A stretch of DNA of 64,000 bases from RUG11788 sp964578175 (GTDB lineage Bacteria > Bacillota_I > Bacilli_A > RF39 > UBA660). This document shows, piece after piece, positions 26,440 through 35,444 of the stretch. Positions within the stretch are counted from its first letter, which is position 1; the number at the start of each line of letters is the position of its first letter. The position numbers and the translations under genes were made by a program. The stretch spans positions 28,343 through 92,342 of the forward strand of contig CAZOBH010000002.1 in assembly GCA_964578175.1 (NCBI GenBank). The letters run 5' to 3'. The notes beneath the pieces are model-generated. The model ran no database searches. It was not told the DNA's origin and saw only the letters and a list, made by a program, of their open reading frames with translations.

Positions 26440-26632
26440 GTTGATGAGAAACGAGATTTATTAAAGTAACTATCAAAGAGAGTCTTGTTAGGTGAGAAAA
26501 GATATAGTCTTTATTAAATTACTATTCTCGGAGTTGGACCGTAATGGGATTCCCGGTAATGCCGTTAATTAATTAAGAACCAATAAGGATGGTACCGTGT
26601 TTAGACACTCCTAGATAACTAGGAGTTTTTTT
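26440..26632 (+). promoter_or_regulatory. T-box riboswitch upstream of thrS (Thr specifier)
   Basis: Stem I helix CGAGA (26452) / TCTCG (26526) surrounds the S-turn AGTA at 26465 and, opposite, ACT at 26521-26523, a threonine codon that I take as the specifier. AGAGAG and GGTGAGA in the distal part of stem I match the usual conserved loops. The T-box core A-A-G-G-A-T-G-G-T-A-C-C-G-T-G is at 26585-26599. It ends in an eight-base-pair terminator ACTCCTAG / CTAGGAGT (26607-26626) followed by T7. Uncharged tRNA-Thr should favour antitermination. Confidence 0.93.
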
Positions 26633-26649
26633 ATTGAAAGGAGATTATT

Positions 26650-28404
26650 ATGGAAAATATAAAAGAAAATGAAAAACTTAATGTTTTAAATCATTCTTGT
26701 GCTCATTTACTTGCTCAAGCTGTTAAACATCTATATCCTGAAGCTAAGTTTTGGGTAGGACCTGTAATTGAAGATGGATTCTATTATGACATTGATTTAG
26801 GAGATAATGTTATTAAAGAAGAAGATTTACCAGCAATTGAAAAAGAAATGAAAAAATGTAGTAAAAGTGCTAAGAATATTATTAGAAGGGAACTTTCTAA
26901 AGAAGAAGCATTAGAAATGTTTAAAGATGATCCATATAAAATAGATTTAATTAGTAGAATGGATGAAGACGAAACAACTATTAGTTGTTATAGTCAAGGA
27001 GATTTTACTGATTTATGTCGTGGACCACATGTTGAAAATACTAAACTATTAAAGTATTTTAAATTAACTAAAGTTAGTGGTGCTTACTGGAAAGGTGACG
27101 CTAACAATAAAATGCTTCAAAGAATATATGGAGTATGTTTTGAGACTGAAGAAGATTTAAATGATTATATAAAGGAACTAGAAGAAGCTAAAGAAAGAGA
27201 TCATCGTAAGATAGGTAAGGATTTAAAAATATTTTTAATAAATGATTTAGTAGGAAAAGGTCTTCCTATGTACTTACCTAATGGATTTACATTATGGAAT
27301 ACTTTAGAAAATTATATTAGAGATAAAGAAATAAAAAGAGGATATTTACATGTTCAAACTCCACCTTTAGGTAATGTAGAACTTTATAAAACATCAGGTC
27401 ATTTAGATCATTATAAAGATGCAATGTTTCCTATAATGAAAGTTGAAGATGAAGAATTTGTTCTTCGTCCTATGAACTGTCCTCATCATATGGTTATTTA
27501 TGGAAATGATTTACATTCATATCGTGAATTACCTATAAGAATTGCCGAAATTGCTAGAGATTGTAGATATGAAACTAGTGGTTCATTAAAAGGAGTAGAA
27601 AGAGTTAGAACTTTCTGTCAAAATGATTCTCATATATTCTGTACTCCTGATCAAATTGAAAGTGAATTTAAAGGAGTAGTTGATTTAATTCTTGAAGTAT
27701 ATAAAGAACTTAATATTAAAGATTTTAGATTTGAATTATCTTTAAGAGATCCAGATGATAAAGTTAAATATTATCAAGATGATGAAATGTGGGATAAAGC
27801 TGAATCTATGCTTAGACAAGTTTTAAATGATATTGGAATAGATTATGTAGAAAAAACAGGAGAAGCTGCATTCTATGGACCAAAACTTGATGTACAAGTT
27901 AAACCTGCAGTTGGAAACGAATATACTTTATCTACTTGTCAATTAGACTTTTGCTTACCACAAAAATTTGATTTAACATATGTAGATCAAGATGGATCTA
28001 AAAAGACTCCAGTTGTACTACATAGAGCAGTTTTTGGATCAATTGATAGATTTATTGCATATTACCTAGAAGAAACAAAAGGAGCATTACCATTATGGTT
28101 AAGTCCTGTACAAGTAAAAGTAATTCCAGTTAATTCTGAATATCAAGGTGAGTACGCTAAAGAAATAACTGATTTATTAAAAGAAAATGGTATTAGAGTA
28201 GAATTAGATAATAGAGAAGAAAAACTAGGATATAGATTAAGAGAAGCACAAATAAATAAAATTCCATATATTTTAATTTTGGGTGATAAAGAAAAAGAAG
28301 ATAGAACTATAAGTTATAGATTATATAAAGAGAAAGAGACTGAAACATTACCTATATCTGAGTTCATAGATCATATAAATAATGTTATCAATGAGAAAAA
28401 ATAG
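26650..28404 (+). CDS. thrS: Threonyl-tRNA synthetase lacking the TGS domain
   Basis: 584 residues, SD AAAGGAG right after the T-box terminator, so no upstream coding is possible. The usual N-terminal TGS domain (about 60 residues) is absent, and the protein begins directly with the editing domain: H15-x3-H19 and C123-x3-H127. The class II core has motif 2 R-Y-E-T-S-G and motif 3 with F-G-S-I-D-R-F. The zinc ligands that select threonine are C277, H328 and H458. A C-terminal anticodon-binding domain follows. Expression is controlled by the T-box. Confidence 0.97.
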   Translation: MENIKENEKLNVLNHSCAHLLAQAVKHLYPEAKFWVGPVIEDGFYYDIDLGDNVIKEEDLPAIEKEMKKCSKSAKNIIRRELSKEEALEMFKDDPYKIDLISRMDEDETTISCYSQGDFTDLCRGPHVENTKLLKYFKLTKVSGAYWKGDANNKMLQRIYGVCFETEEDLNDYIKELEEAKERDHRKIGKDLKIFLINDLVGKGLPMYLPNGFTLWNTLENYIRDKEIKRGYLHVQTPPLGNVELYKTSGHLDHYKDAMFPIMKVEDEEFVLRPMNCPHHMVIYGNDLHSYRELPIRIAEIARDCRYETSGSLKGVERVRTFCQNDSHIFCTPDQIESEFKGVVDLILEVYKELNIKDFRFELSLRDPDDKVKYYQDDEMWDKAESMLRQVLNDIGIDYVEKTGEAAFYGPKLDVQVKPAVGNEYTLSTCQLDFCLPQKFDLTYVDQDGSKKTPVVLHRAVFGSIDRFIAYYLEETKGALPLWLSPVQVKVIPVNSEYQGEYAKEITDLLKENGIRVELDNREEKLGYRLREAQINKIPYILILGDKEKEDRTISYRLYKEKETETLPISEFIDHINNVINEKK

Positions 28405-28422
28405 ACTTAGGTCTATTTTTTT
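28396..28422 (+). terminator. Intrinsic terminator after thrS
   Basis: Stem AAAAAATAGAC / GTCTATTTTTT with loop TTAG, overlapping the thrS stop codon. Confidence 0.88.
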
Positions 28423-28529
28423 ATATAATTAAGTTAGAATAGATTGGTGCGATATATGGTTTATATGATCCTAGTGATTCATTAACATTAAAATAGTTAT
28501 TTAAAAAGAATGAGAGATCATTCTTTTTT
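28423..28529 (+). other. Short unassigned segment ending in its own terminator
   Basis: About 80 bases lie between the thrS terminator and a second perfect hairpin, AAAAAGAATGA / TCATTCTTTTT with loop GAGA (28503-28529). The segment holds no normal gene. One frame (28443-28496) reads I-G-A-I-Y-G-L-Y-D-P-S-D-S and ends at TAG, with no start codon. It could be the tail of a lost gene or a small RNA. The second terminator is solid; the nature of the transcript is not. Confidence 0.5.
28503..28529 (+). terminator. Second intrinsic terminator in the thrS-mraZ gap
   Basis: Eleven-base-pair perfect stem AAAAAGAATGA / TCATTCTTTTT with a GAGA loop and a T6 tail. No clear gene precedes it. Confidence 0.88.
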
Positions 28530-28570
28530 ATTTTACATAGTTTACATATAAAAATAATTAAAAATATTGA

Positions 28571-28598
28571 TTGCTTTTTTATCTAATAGTATTATAAT
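28571..28598 (+). promoter_or_regulatory. Promoter of the mraZ division operon
   Basis: TTGCTT (28571-28576), 16-base spacer and TATAAT (28593-28598), directly upstream of the MraZ box repeats. Confidence 0.7.
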
Positions 28599-28602
28599 AG
28601 TA

Positions 28603-28629
28603 GCAGTGGCAAAAAGTGGGGAAAAGTGG
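28603..28629 (+). promoter_or_regulatory. MraZ box: three direct repeats
   Basis: Three seven-base units with an exact 10-base period: GCAGTGG (28603), AAAGTGG (28613) and AAAGTGG (28623), spaced by three bases. This agrees with the Mollicutes MraZ site as I recall it (AAAGTG[T/G] repeats with 3-base gaps). The third unit overlaps the mraZ SD and lies just after the promoter, which fits autorepression of the division operon. Confidence 0.85.
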
Positions 28630-28637
28630 TGATTAAT

Positions 28638-29081
28638 ATGTTGATAGGTGAATATCATCATAACATCGACGAAAAAGGTAGACTCACATTACCAGCTAAG
28701 TTTCGCGAAGAGTTAGGTAATGAAGTCATTGTTACTCGAGGATTAGAAAGTTGTTTATTCCTTTATACGAAAGTAGAATGGGATAAAATAATGAAAAAAC
28801 TTGAGAAACTACCTTTTACTAAAAAAGACGCCCGTAGCTTCATGCGATTTTTCTTATCAGGAGCTACTGCAACAGAATTTGACAAACAAGGACGTATAAA
28901 TCTTGCTCAAACTCTTATTCAATATGCCGATTTAAAAAAAGAGTGTATTATTGTCGGGGTAGGAGATCGTCTTGAAATCTGGTCACTAGATAAATGGAAT
29001 GATTTTTATTCTAGTAACAAAGATGAGATGTCAGATATCTGTGAAAATTTGTTTGATTCAAACTGGGACAATGGTGATTAA
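28638..29081 (+). CDS. mraZ: Transcriptional regulator MraZ
   Basis: 147 residues from ATG 28638, giving the family N-terminus M-x-I-G-E-Y-x-H-x-I-D-x-K-G-R. GTGs at 28626 and 28629 fall within the MraZ box/SD and are rejected. It has two SpoVT/AbrB-like swapped-hairpin repeats (1-50 and about 75-125), the second with A-T-E-F-D-K-Q-G-R-I. MraZ is the DNA-binding regulator of the division and cell-wall cluster. rsmH follows two bases after its stop. Confidence 0.97.
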   Translation: MLIGEYHHNIDEKGRLTLPAKFREELGNEVIVTRGLESCLFLYTKVEWDKIMKKLEKLPFTKKDARSFMRFFLSGATATEFDKQGRINLAQTLIQYADLKKECIIVGVGDRLEIWSLDKWNDFYSSNKDEMSDICENLFDSNWDNGD

Positions 29082-29083
29082 CA

Positions 29084-30010
29084 ATGCATGTTAGTGTACT
29101 CTTAAGGGAATCATTAGAAGGATTAAATATCAAAGATAATGGAATTTATGTCGATTGTACTTTGGGTTATGGAGGTCATTCTAGTGAAATATTAAAAAGA
29201 ATAAAAAGGGATGGACACTTATTCGCCTTCGATCAAGATAATGAAGCAATTAATTCTAGCAAAAAAAGACTTGGTGAGATTAGTAATAATTTTGATATCA
29301 TCAACAGTAATTTTGTAAATATTAAAGAAGAATTAAACAAAAGGGGAATTGAAAAAGTTGATGGAATACTATTTGATTTAGGTGTTTCATCACCCCAATT
29401 AGATGAAGATGAAAGAGGTTTTAGTTTTCATCATGATGCGTATCTTGATATGAGAATGAATCAAGAACAAAAACTTACAGCTCACTATGTAGTAAATAAC
29501 TACACAGAGGAAGAATTAACAAAAATATTTTTTAAATACGGTGAAGAAAAATATGCCCGTAGCATAGCTAGAAACATAGTTAAAAGTCGAGAAGCTAAAT
29601 CAATTGATACTACCTTAGAACTAGCTGAAATTATTAAATCTTCGGTACCTATGAAAGCAAGAAAGGAAAAACATCCTGCTAGAAAGGTTTTTCAAGCTAT
29701 AAGAATAGAAGTAAATGATGAATTAAATGTTTTAGAACAAGCATTGAAAGATAGTTTACAACTACTCAATATAGGTGGAAGAATTTCAGTAATCACTTTC
29801 CATTCTCTTGAAGATAGAATAGTAAAAAATATCTTTAGAGAAGTTAGTGAAATAGATCCTAAAGTTAAAGGATTGCCTGAAATACCTGAAGAATATAAAC
29901 CTTCATTTAAACTTGTTAATAATAAAGTTATTGTTCCAAGTGAAGATGAAATTAACCTAAATCCTCGAGCTAGAAGTAGTAAATTAAGAATAATTGAGAG
30001 AATCAAGTAA
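29084..30010 (+). CDS. rsmH: 16S rRNA (cytosine(1402)-N4)-methyltransferase
   Basis: 308 residues. SAM-dependent methyltransferase that modifies 16S rRNA C1402. It starts M-H-V-S-V-L-L and has the SAM-binding D-C-T-L-G-Y-G-G-H-S (motif I). F-D-L-G-V-S-S-P-Q-L-D and R-K-V-F-Q-A-I-R-I-x-V-N follow, and the C-terminus carries N-P-R-A-R-S-S-K-L-R. Its SD (GGTGAT) lies in the mraZ end. The mraZ-rsmH-ftsL-pbp order is the standard division cluster start. Confidence 0.97.
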   Translation: MHVSVLLRESLEGLNIKDNGIYVDCTLGYGGHSSEILKRIKRDGHLFAFDQDNEAINSSKKRLGEISNNFDIINSNFVNIKEELNKRGIEKVDGILFDLGVSSPQLDEDERGFSFHHDAYLDMRMNQEQKLTAHYVVNNYTEEELTKIFFKYGEEKYARSIARNIVKSREAKSIDTTLELAEIIKSSVPMKARKEKHPARKVFQAIRIEVNDELNVLEQALKDSLQLLNIGGRISVITFHSLEDRIVKNIFREVSEIDPKVKGLPEIPEEYKPSFKLVNNKVIVPSEDEINLNPRARSSKLRIIERIK

Positions 30011-30021
30011 AGGAGAATTAT

Positions 30022-30327
30022 ATGAAAAAGAGAAAAGTTAAAAAAGTATTAAAGATTACGAAATTTGAAAAACTTTTATATGGATTAACATTATTTTTGA
30101 TTGTATTATCTCCACTTGCTATAGTATTTTCACAAGCAACTTTGTCAAAGATCAACTACGATGTAGAAAGACTTAAAACAGAGGTTGGAAGTGAAGAGAA
30201 GAGAAATGAAAGTTTATCGATGAAAATTAGTGAGCTAGCATCACTTGACAAGATAAAGGAAGTTGCAGAATCACAAGGATTAAGTTATAATGATAATAAT
30301 ATAAGACTAGTTGATAAAGCAAATTAA
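30022..30327 (+). CDS. ftsL: Cell division protein FtsL-like
   Basis: 101 residues, SD AAGGAG. A short basic N-terminus (K-K-R-K-V-K-K) is followed by one TM helix (about 18-38). An extracytoplasmic coiled-coil (about 42-85) comes next, with a G-L-x-x-N-D-N-N-like end. This is the bitopic layout of FtsL/DivIC proteins that scaffold the septal peptidoglycan synthase. Sequence conservation in FtsL is poor, so the call rests on topology and position between rsmH and the division PBP. Confidence 0.88.
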   Translation: MKKRKVKKVLKITKFEKLLYGLTLFLIVLSPLAIVFSQATLSKINYDVERLKTEVGSEEKRNESLSMKISELASLDKIKEVAESQGLSYNDNNIRLVDKAN

Positions 30328-30342
30328 GGAAAGTGATTTACG

Positions 30343-32562
30343 ATGAAAAAGAAGAAGAAAGATATAGAAAAAAATACCGTCAGACTACCATGGTATGTAA
30401 TTCTTATTGGACTTCTTCTTTTCATTTTCATAATAGCAAGAGTTTCATACTTAGCTTTATCAAAAGACGTTGATGGAATTGATATTCAAGCATTTGCTAG
30501 TTCTCGTAATAGTACTCGTAAAATTTTACCTGCTGAACGTGGAACTATATATGATGTTAATGGTAATGTCTTAGCTGAAACTGTTTATTCATATACATTA
30601 ATAGCTTATTTAGATCAATCTAGAACTACTAATATAAAAAATCCACAACATGTAATAGATAAAGAATATACTGCATCTGAATTATCTAAAGTTATAGATT
30701 TATCTAAAGAAGATATTTTAAAATATTTAAATAAAGACAATGTTTATCAAACAGAATTTGGAACTAAAGGAAAAGGTTTATCTGAAATAGAAAAAGATAA
30801 AATTAAAGATTTAAACTTACCTGGAATAGATTTTATAGAAACTAAAAAAAGATATTATCCATATGGTAATTTTATGTCATATACAATAGGTTATGCAGTA
30901 GAAAAACAAGTAGAAGATGAACATGGTAATAAGATTAATAAATTAGTGGGTCAAATGGGAATAGAAAAATATTATGATGATATTTTAAATGGTAAAGAAG
31001 GATATTCTTTCTATCAAAGAGATCGTAATGGATATAAAATACCTGGAACTAATGAAATAACTGTTAGTGCTGTAAATGGTAGTGATATTTATTTAAGTGT
31101 AGATGTTAATGTAGAAATGTTCTTAGAAGAAGCACTTCAAAATGCACAAAAGAAGAAATATAAATGGGAATGGTATACCATTATGGTAGCTGACGCTAAA
31201 AGTGGAGCAATACTTGGATCTATTACTAATCCTTCATTTAACCTAAATAATAGAAATGATATTAAAAACTACTTAGATTATAATGTTGCTGTTGCTTTTG
31301 AACCTGGAAGTACGATGAAGACTTGGACTTATATGGCAGTTATGGAAAATAGTAAATATAATGGAAGTGCAAAATACAAATCAGGTATATATAAAACTGA
31401 AGATGGAACTGAAATTGGTGACTGGAAAAGAACTGGATGGGGAAACATTTCATATGATAGAGGTTATGCTTTAAGTTCTAATACAGGAATTATTTCATTA
31501 TTAAGAAAAAATATTAATAAGACTATTTTAAGACAATATTTTAGTAAATTAGGTTTTGGTACAACTACCAATATAACTTTACCTAATGAAGTTAATGGAG
31601 ATATTGGATTTAAATATGAAACAGAATATTATAATGCAGGATTTGGACAAGGTATTACAACAACTCCAATTCAAAATATCAAAGCATTAACTTCTATTTC
31701 TAATGATGGTATGTTACTTCAACCATATATTGTAGATAGAATAGTAGATGCATCTGGTACAGTTACCACAAAGAATACTAGAACTGAATTATATAGAGTA
31801 GCTTCTAAGAATACTACTGATAAAATGAGAGATCTAATGGAAGGTGTTATATCAGGTAATGTTAATACTTGTACTGGTTATCCTTATTATATGAAGGGAT
31901 ATGATTTAATTATTAAGACAGGTTCAGCTCAAGTATCTTCAAAGTCTGGATACGATACAGGAGAAGTTATTAAAGGAATTATTGGTATGTGGCCTAAGAA
32001 TGATCCTCAAATAATATTCTATGTAGCTGCTAAAAAGCCAAATGATGGTTCTGGTGGTAGAGTAAAACCAATGTCTAGTGTTATTAAAGAAATAGTTAAA
32101 AATATAAGTAGTTATTATGAAATATATGGAAATAAAACTACTAATGTAATTAGTAAAAAAGATAAAAGTATTAAATTATCTAGTTATATAAGTAAAAATA
32201 CTGATACTATTTATAAAGATTTAACTAGTCAAGGATATAAAGTAATATTAGTAGGTGAAGGAGATAAAATTATTAAACAATATCCTAATAAAGATAGTGA
32301 AGTTACTACTAAAGATAAAATATTCTTAATTACTAATGGTGAAATTAAAATGCCAGATTTAAAAGGATATAGTTTAGGAGATGCTAAGACTTTATTAAAT
32401 CTTTTAGATATAAAAGTTAAATATACAGGTAATGGATATGTAAAAGAACAATCTATTGCTAAGGATACTGTTATTACTGATCAAAAAGAAATAACTCTTG
32501 TACTAGTAGATAATCTACCGAAAGTAGAGGATAATGAAAAAGAAAAAGATGATTCAAAATAG
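30343..32562 (+). CDS. Class B penicillin-binding protein with PASTA domains (division transpeptidase)
   Basis: 739 residues. Membrane-anchored D,D-transpeptidase for septal peptidoglycan. It has an N-terminal TM (about 15-37) and a dimerisation domain with R-G-T-I-Y-D-x-N-G. The active site carries S323-T-M-K326, S378-S-N380 and K525-T-G527. Two C-terminal PASTA-like repeats follow, the second containing M-P-D-L-K-G-Y-S. This matches PBP2B/PBP2x/SpoVD types; which one cannot be settled. It shows that the organism makes peptidoglycan. A bidirectional terminator separates it from def. Confidence 0.94.
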   Translation: MKKKKKDIEKNTVRLPWYVILIGLLLFIFIIARVSYLALSKDVDGIDIQAFASSRNSTRKILPAERGTIYDVNGNVLAETVYSYTLIAYLDQSRTTNIKNPQHVIDKEYTASELSKVIDLSKEDILKYLNKDNVYQTEFGTKGKGLSEIEKDKIKDLNLPGIDFIETKKRYYPYGNFMSYTIGYAVEKQVEDEHGNKINKLVGQMGIEKYYDDILNGKEGYSFYQRDRNGYKIPGTNEITVSAVNGSDIYLSVDVNVEMFLEEALQNAQKKKYKWEWYTIMVADAKSGAILGSITNPSFNLNNRNDIKNYLDYNVAVAFEPGSTMKTWTYMAVMENSKYNGSAKYKSGIYKTEDGTEIGDWKRTGWGNISYDRGYALSSNTGIISLLRKNINKTILRQYFSKLGFGTTTNITLPNEVNGDIGFKYETEYYNAGFGQGITTTPIQNIKALTSISNDGMLLQPYIVDRIVDASGTVTTKNTRTELYRVASKNTTDKMRDLMEGVISGNVNTCTGYPYYMKGYDLIIKTGSAQVSSKSGYDTGEVIKGIIGMWPKNDPQIIFYVAAKKPNDGSGGRVKPMSSVIKEIVKNISSYYEIYGNKTTNVISKKDKSIKLSSYISKNTDTIYKDLTSQGYKVILVGEGDKIIKQYPNKDSEVTTKDKIFLITNGEIKMPDLKGYSLGDAKTLLNLLDIKVKYTGNGYVKEQSIAKDTVITDQKEITLVLVDNLPKVEDNEKEKDDSK

Positions 32563-32574
32563 AATCATCTTTTA
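32543..32574. terminator. Bidirectional terminator between pbp and def
   Basis: Stem AAGATGATTC / GAATCATCTT with loop AAAATA, A-rich on the left and T-rich on the right, so it can serve both converging genes. It covers the stop of the PBP gene. Confidence 0.8.
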
Positions 32575-33120
32575 TATTGCTCTATATTTATCTTTTCCTT
32601 TAAATGGATTATTAGGGTCTATTTTATCTACAAATAATATTCCATTTAAATGATCTAGTTCATGTTGGAAACATATTGCTAAATCTTCTCTTACTCTATA
32701 TTCTTGTAAATTACCTTCGGTATCATATGCTTGCATTGTTATTCTAGCATGTCTTGGGACTATTCCAGGAACAGGTCTATTTACACTAAGACATCCTTCT
32801 CCTTCTTCAACATAAATCATTTCTTTTGATTCAGATACTATTTTAGGATTTATAAGAATATAATTATCAAATTTACCTTCTTCGTATTCATATACTACAA
32901 CAAAATATCTTTTAAGAACTCCAAGTTGTACTGCAGAAAGTCCCATTCCAGGTCTTAAATTATATTTTTCTGCTTCTTCTGGTATTTGGCTTTTAGTTAA
33001 ATGATCAATCATTTCATCGATTAATTTTAAGTCTTTTTCACTCATTGGAAATTCTACTTCTTTAGATTTTTGATGTAATAATTTATTTTTTTCATCTAAT
33101 ATATCTTTATCTTTTATCAT
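32572..33120 (-). CDS. def: Peptide deformylase
   Basis: 182 residues from the ATG at 33120 on the minus strand, preceded by GGGGTGG. A GTG four codons upstream is part of that SD. It removes the N-terminal formyl group of new proteins. Motif 1 is G-M-G-L-S-A-V-Q (usually G-x-G-L-A-A-x-Q), motif 2 E-G-C110-L-S and motif 3 Q-H153-E-L-D-H157, giving the Fe/Zn ligands C110, H153 and H157. The insert and length fit the Gram-positive type 2 enzymes. It is the only gene on this strand between 1 and 58 kb. Confidence 0.96.
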   Translation of the reverse strand: MIKDKDILDEKNKLLHQKSKEVEFPMSEKDLKLIDEMIDHLTKSQIPEEAEKYNLRPGMGLSAVQLGVLKRYFVVVYEYEEGKFDNYILINPKIVSESKEMIYVEEGEGCLSVNRPVPGIVPRHARITMQAYDTEGNLQEYRVREDLAICFQHELDHLNGILFVDKIDPNNPFKGKDKYRAI

Positions 33121-33187
33121 AGGCCACCCCACTAGGTATATTTTATCACAAAATCTTTAAAAATAAAGAATTTTTAACTTATTAATA

Positions 33188-33196
33188 TGATATAAT
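33188..33196 (+). promoter_or_regulatory. Extended -10 promoter of recD2
   Basis: TGA plus TATAAT (33191-33196), 36 bases before the recD2 ATG. A second TATAAT at 33210 is closer to the SD and less likely. Confidence 0.5.
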
Positions 33197-33232
33197 TTAA
33201 ATGTTTGGTTATAATATTATAAGGAGGTAATC

Positions 33233-35401
33233 ATGAATACTTATATTAAAGGTGAATACAAAAAAAGTTTATTTATTGGCGATAATGGTTACCTTGTAGG
33301 TCTATTTAAAGTGAAAGACGCTGATAAAATTAATAGTGATTATATTAATAAAACAGTAATTTTTACTGGATATTTTCATGAAATAAATGACAGTGATACA
33401 TATATATTTTATGGTAGTTTCGTTAATCATAAAAAGTATGGAGAACAATTTAGTGTCGATAAATATGAAAGAGTTATGCCAGAAGAAAAAGACGCTATAG
33501 TTGATTTTTTATCAAGTGATTTATTTAAAGGAATAGGTGAGGCTAAAGCTAAAAAAATAGTAAATGCTCTTGGAAAAAATACATTAGATATAATAATGAA
33601 AAATCCTGAAAAATTAGAAAGTATTCCAAGTATTACAAAAAAACAAGCTAAGTTATTACATGATACTTTAGAAGAATATCAATCAAGTTATAAAATTATT
33701 TTAAAATTACAAGAACTTGGTTTTAATACTAAGGATAGTATGATAATTTATTCTAAATATAAAAATAGAACATTAGAAGTTATTGAAGATAATATTTATA
33801 GATTATTTATAGATATTAAAGAAATTTCATTTAAAAAGATAGATAGTATTGCTTTAAATACAATAGAATATGATGATACAAGAAGAATAGAAGCTGGAAT
33901 AATATATGTAATGAATGAAATATATTTTAATCTTGGTCATAGTTATTTATATTTAGAAGAAATCTATAGTTATTTAATTAGAGCTTTAAATAATAGAATA
34001 GATATGGAAAAGTTCAATGAAGCAATAAAGAATTTGAAATTAGATTTAGAATTAATTAATAAAGAAAATAATTATTATTTAAGATATATGTATGAAGATG
34101 AAGTATTAATATCTAATACAGTAAAATATTTAATTAGTAAAAAAGATTTAAAATTATCAAAGTTAGAAACATATTTGGATAATTATGAAGAAATAGAAAG
34201 AATTAAATATAATGAAGAACAAAAACAAGCTATTAAACTATCTTTAACAAAGCATTTCTTTATTATTACTGGTGGACCAGGAACAGGTAAAACAACAATT
34301 GTAAGAGCAATACTTGATTTATATAGAAGTATTAATAAATTATCTTATAAAGAAATGATGGAAAAAGTACAAATTCTAGCACCTACTGGTAGAGCAGCTA
34401 AAAGACTAACTGAGACTACATATCTTCCAGCATCAACTATTCATAGGTTTTTAAAATGGAATAAAGATTTAGATAAATTCCAAGTTAATGAACATAATAA
34501 AAGTGATGTAGAATTTGTTATAATTGATGAAGCAAGTATGGTAGATGTAAACTTATTTGCATCACTTTTAAGAGGACTTAAAAAAGATGTTAGAATAATT
34601 ATGGTAGGTGATTATAATCAATTACCTAGTGTTGGACCTGGACAAGTTCTTAAAGATTTAATTGAATCTGATAAAGTAGAGAAAGTAATTCTTAAGAACT
34701 TATATCGACAAGCAAAAGGATCTAATATAGTTACATTAGCTTATGATTTAAATGAAGGTAATATTGATAAAAACTTATTTGAAGATGATTATTTAAAATT
34801 AATAGAAGTTCCTTCATCTAAATTAATTGATTCAATTAAAGATATATGTATAGAATATAAAGATTCAGATTATAAAGATTTTCAAATACTTGTACCAATG
34901 TATAAAACAATTAATGGTATAGATAATATTAATAAAATAGCTCAAGATATATTTAATCCAAAAGATCCTAAAAAGAATGAAATTAAAGTAGGAGATGTTA
35001 TCTATAGAGAAAATGATAAAGTATTAGAACTTACTAATATGCCTGATGAAAATATATATAATGGAGATATTGGAATAATATCTAAAATAGATAAAAAGGA
35101 TATATATATTGATTTCTATGGAAATATAGTTAAATTTACTCCAGCTAATTTTATTAATTTTAAACATGGTTACGCTATAAGTATTCATAAGAGTCAAGGA
35201 AGTGAATTCAAAACAGTTGTTATACCCGTTAGTCCAGAATATAAGAAGATGTTATATAGAAAACTGTATTATACTGGTGTAACTAGAGCTAAAGAACGTC
35301 TTTATATAATAGGGGATTATAATTCACTTGTTACTGCATCTCTAAATAATAGTTATGATATAAGACGTACAACAATTAAAGATTTGTTAAAAATATCTTA
35401 A
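33233..35401 (+). CDS. recD2: RecD2-type ATP-dependent 5'-3' DNA helicase
   Basis: 722 residues, SD AAGGAGGT. SF1B helicase without RecBC. It has an N-terminal OB-like region and helix-hairpin-helix elements (about 85-190; F-K-G-I-G-E-A-K-A). Walker A G-G-P-G-T-G-K-T-T begins at 347, motif II is I-I-D-E-A-S-M-V-D, and the C-terminal motif VI has Y-T-G-V-T-R-A-K-E. H-K-S-Q-G-S-E-F is in motif V. recD2 followed by an AI-2E protein and alaS is a conserved Firmicutes neighbourhood. Confidence 0.95.
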   Translation: MNTYIKGEYKKSLFIGDNGYLVGLFKVKDADKINSDYINKTVIFTGYFHEINDSDTYIFYGSFVNHKKYGEQFSVDKYERVMPEEKDAIVDFLSSDLFKGIGEAKAKKIVNALGKNTLDIIMKNPEKLESIPSITKKQAKLLHDTLEEYQSSYKIILKLQELGFNTKDSMIIYSKYKNRTLEVIEDNIYRLFIDIKEISFKKIDSIALNTIEYDDTRRIEAGIIYVMNEIYFNLGHSYLYLEEIYSYLIRALNNRIDMEKFNEAIKNLKLDLELINKENNYYLRYMYEDEVLISNTVKYLISKKDLKLSKLETYLDNYEEIERIKYNEEQKQAIKLSLTKHFFIITGGPGTGKTTIVRAILDLYRSINKLSYKEMMEKVQILAPTGRAAKRLTETTYLPASTIHRFLKWNKDLDKFQVNEHNKSDVEFVIIDEASMVDVNLFASLLRGLKKDVRIIMVGDYNQLPSVGPGQVLKDLIESDKVEKVILKNLYRQAKGSNIVTLAYDLNEGNIDKNLFEDDYLKLIEVPSSKLIDSIKDICIEYKDSDYKDFQILVPMYKTINGIDNINKIAQDIFNPKDPKKNEIKVGDVIYRENDKVLELTNMPDENIYNGDIGIISKIDKKDIYIDFYGNIVKFTPANFINFKHGYAISIHKSQGSEFKTVVIPVSPEYKKMLYRKLYYTGVTRAKERLYIIGDYNSLVTASLNNSYDIRRTTIKDLLKIS

Positions 35402-35444
35402 CTAAAAAAAATAGTTATGATAAACTTATAATAGGAGTGATACT

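Noticed and set aside
32572..33132. def start at the GTG encoding M-G-W-P-M
   Set aside because: That GTG is part of the GGGGTGG ribosome-binding sequence. The ATG four codons later has proper spacing.
35401..35427. Hairpin AACTA / TAGTT after recD2 as a terminator
   Set aside because: The stem has only five pairs with an A-rich loop and no T tail; too weak to call.
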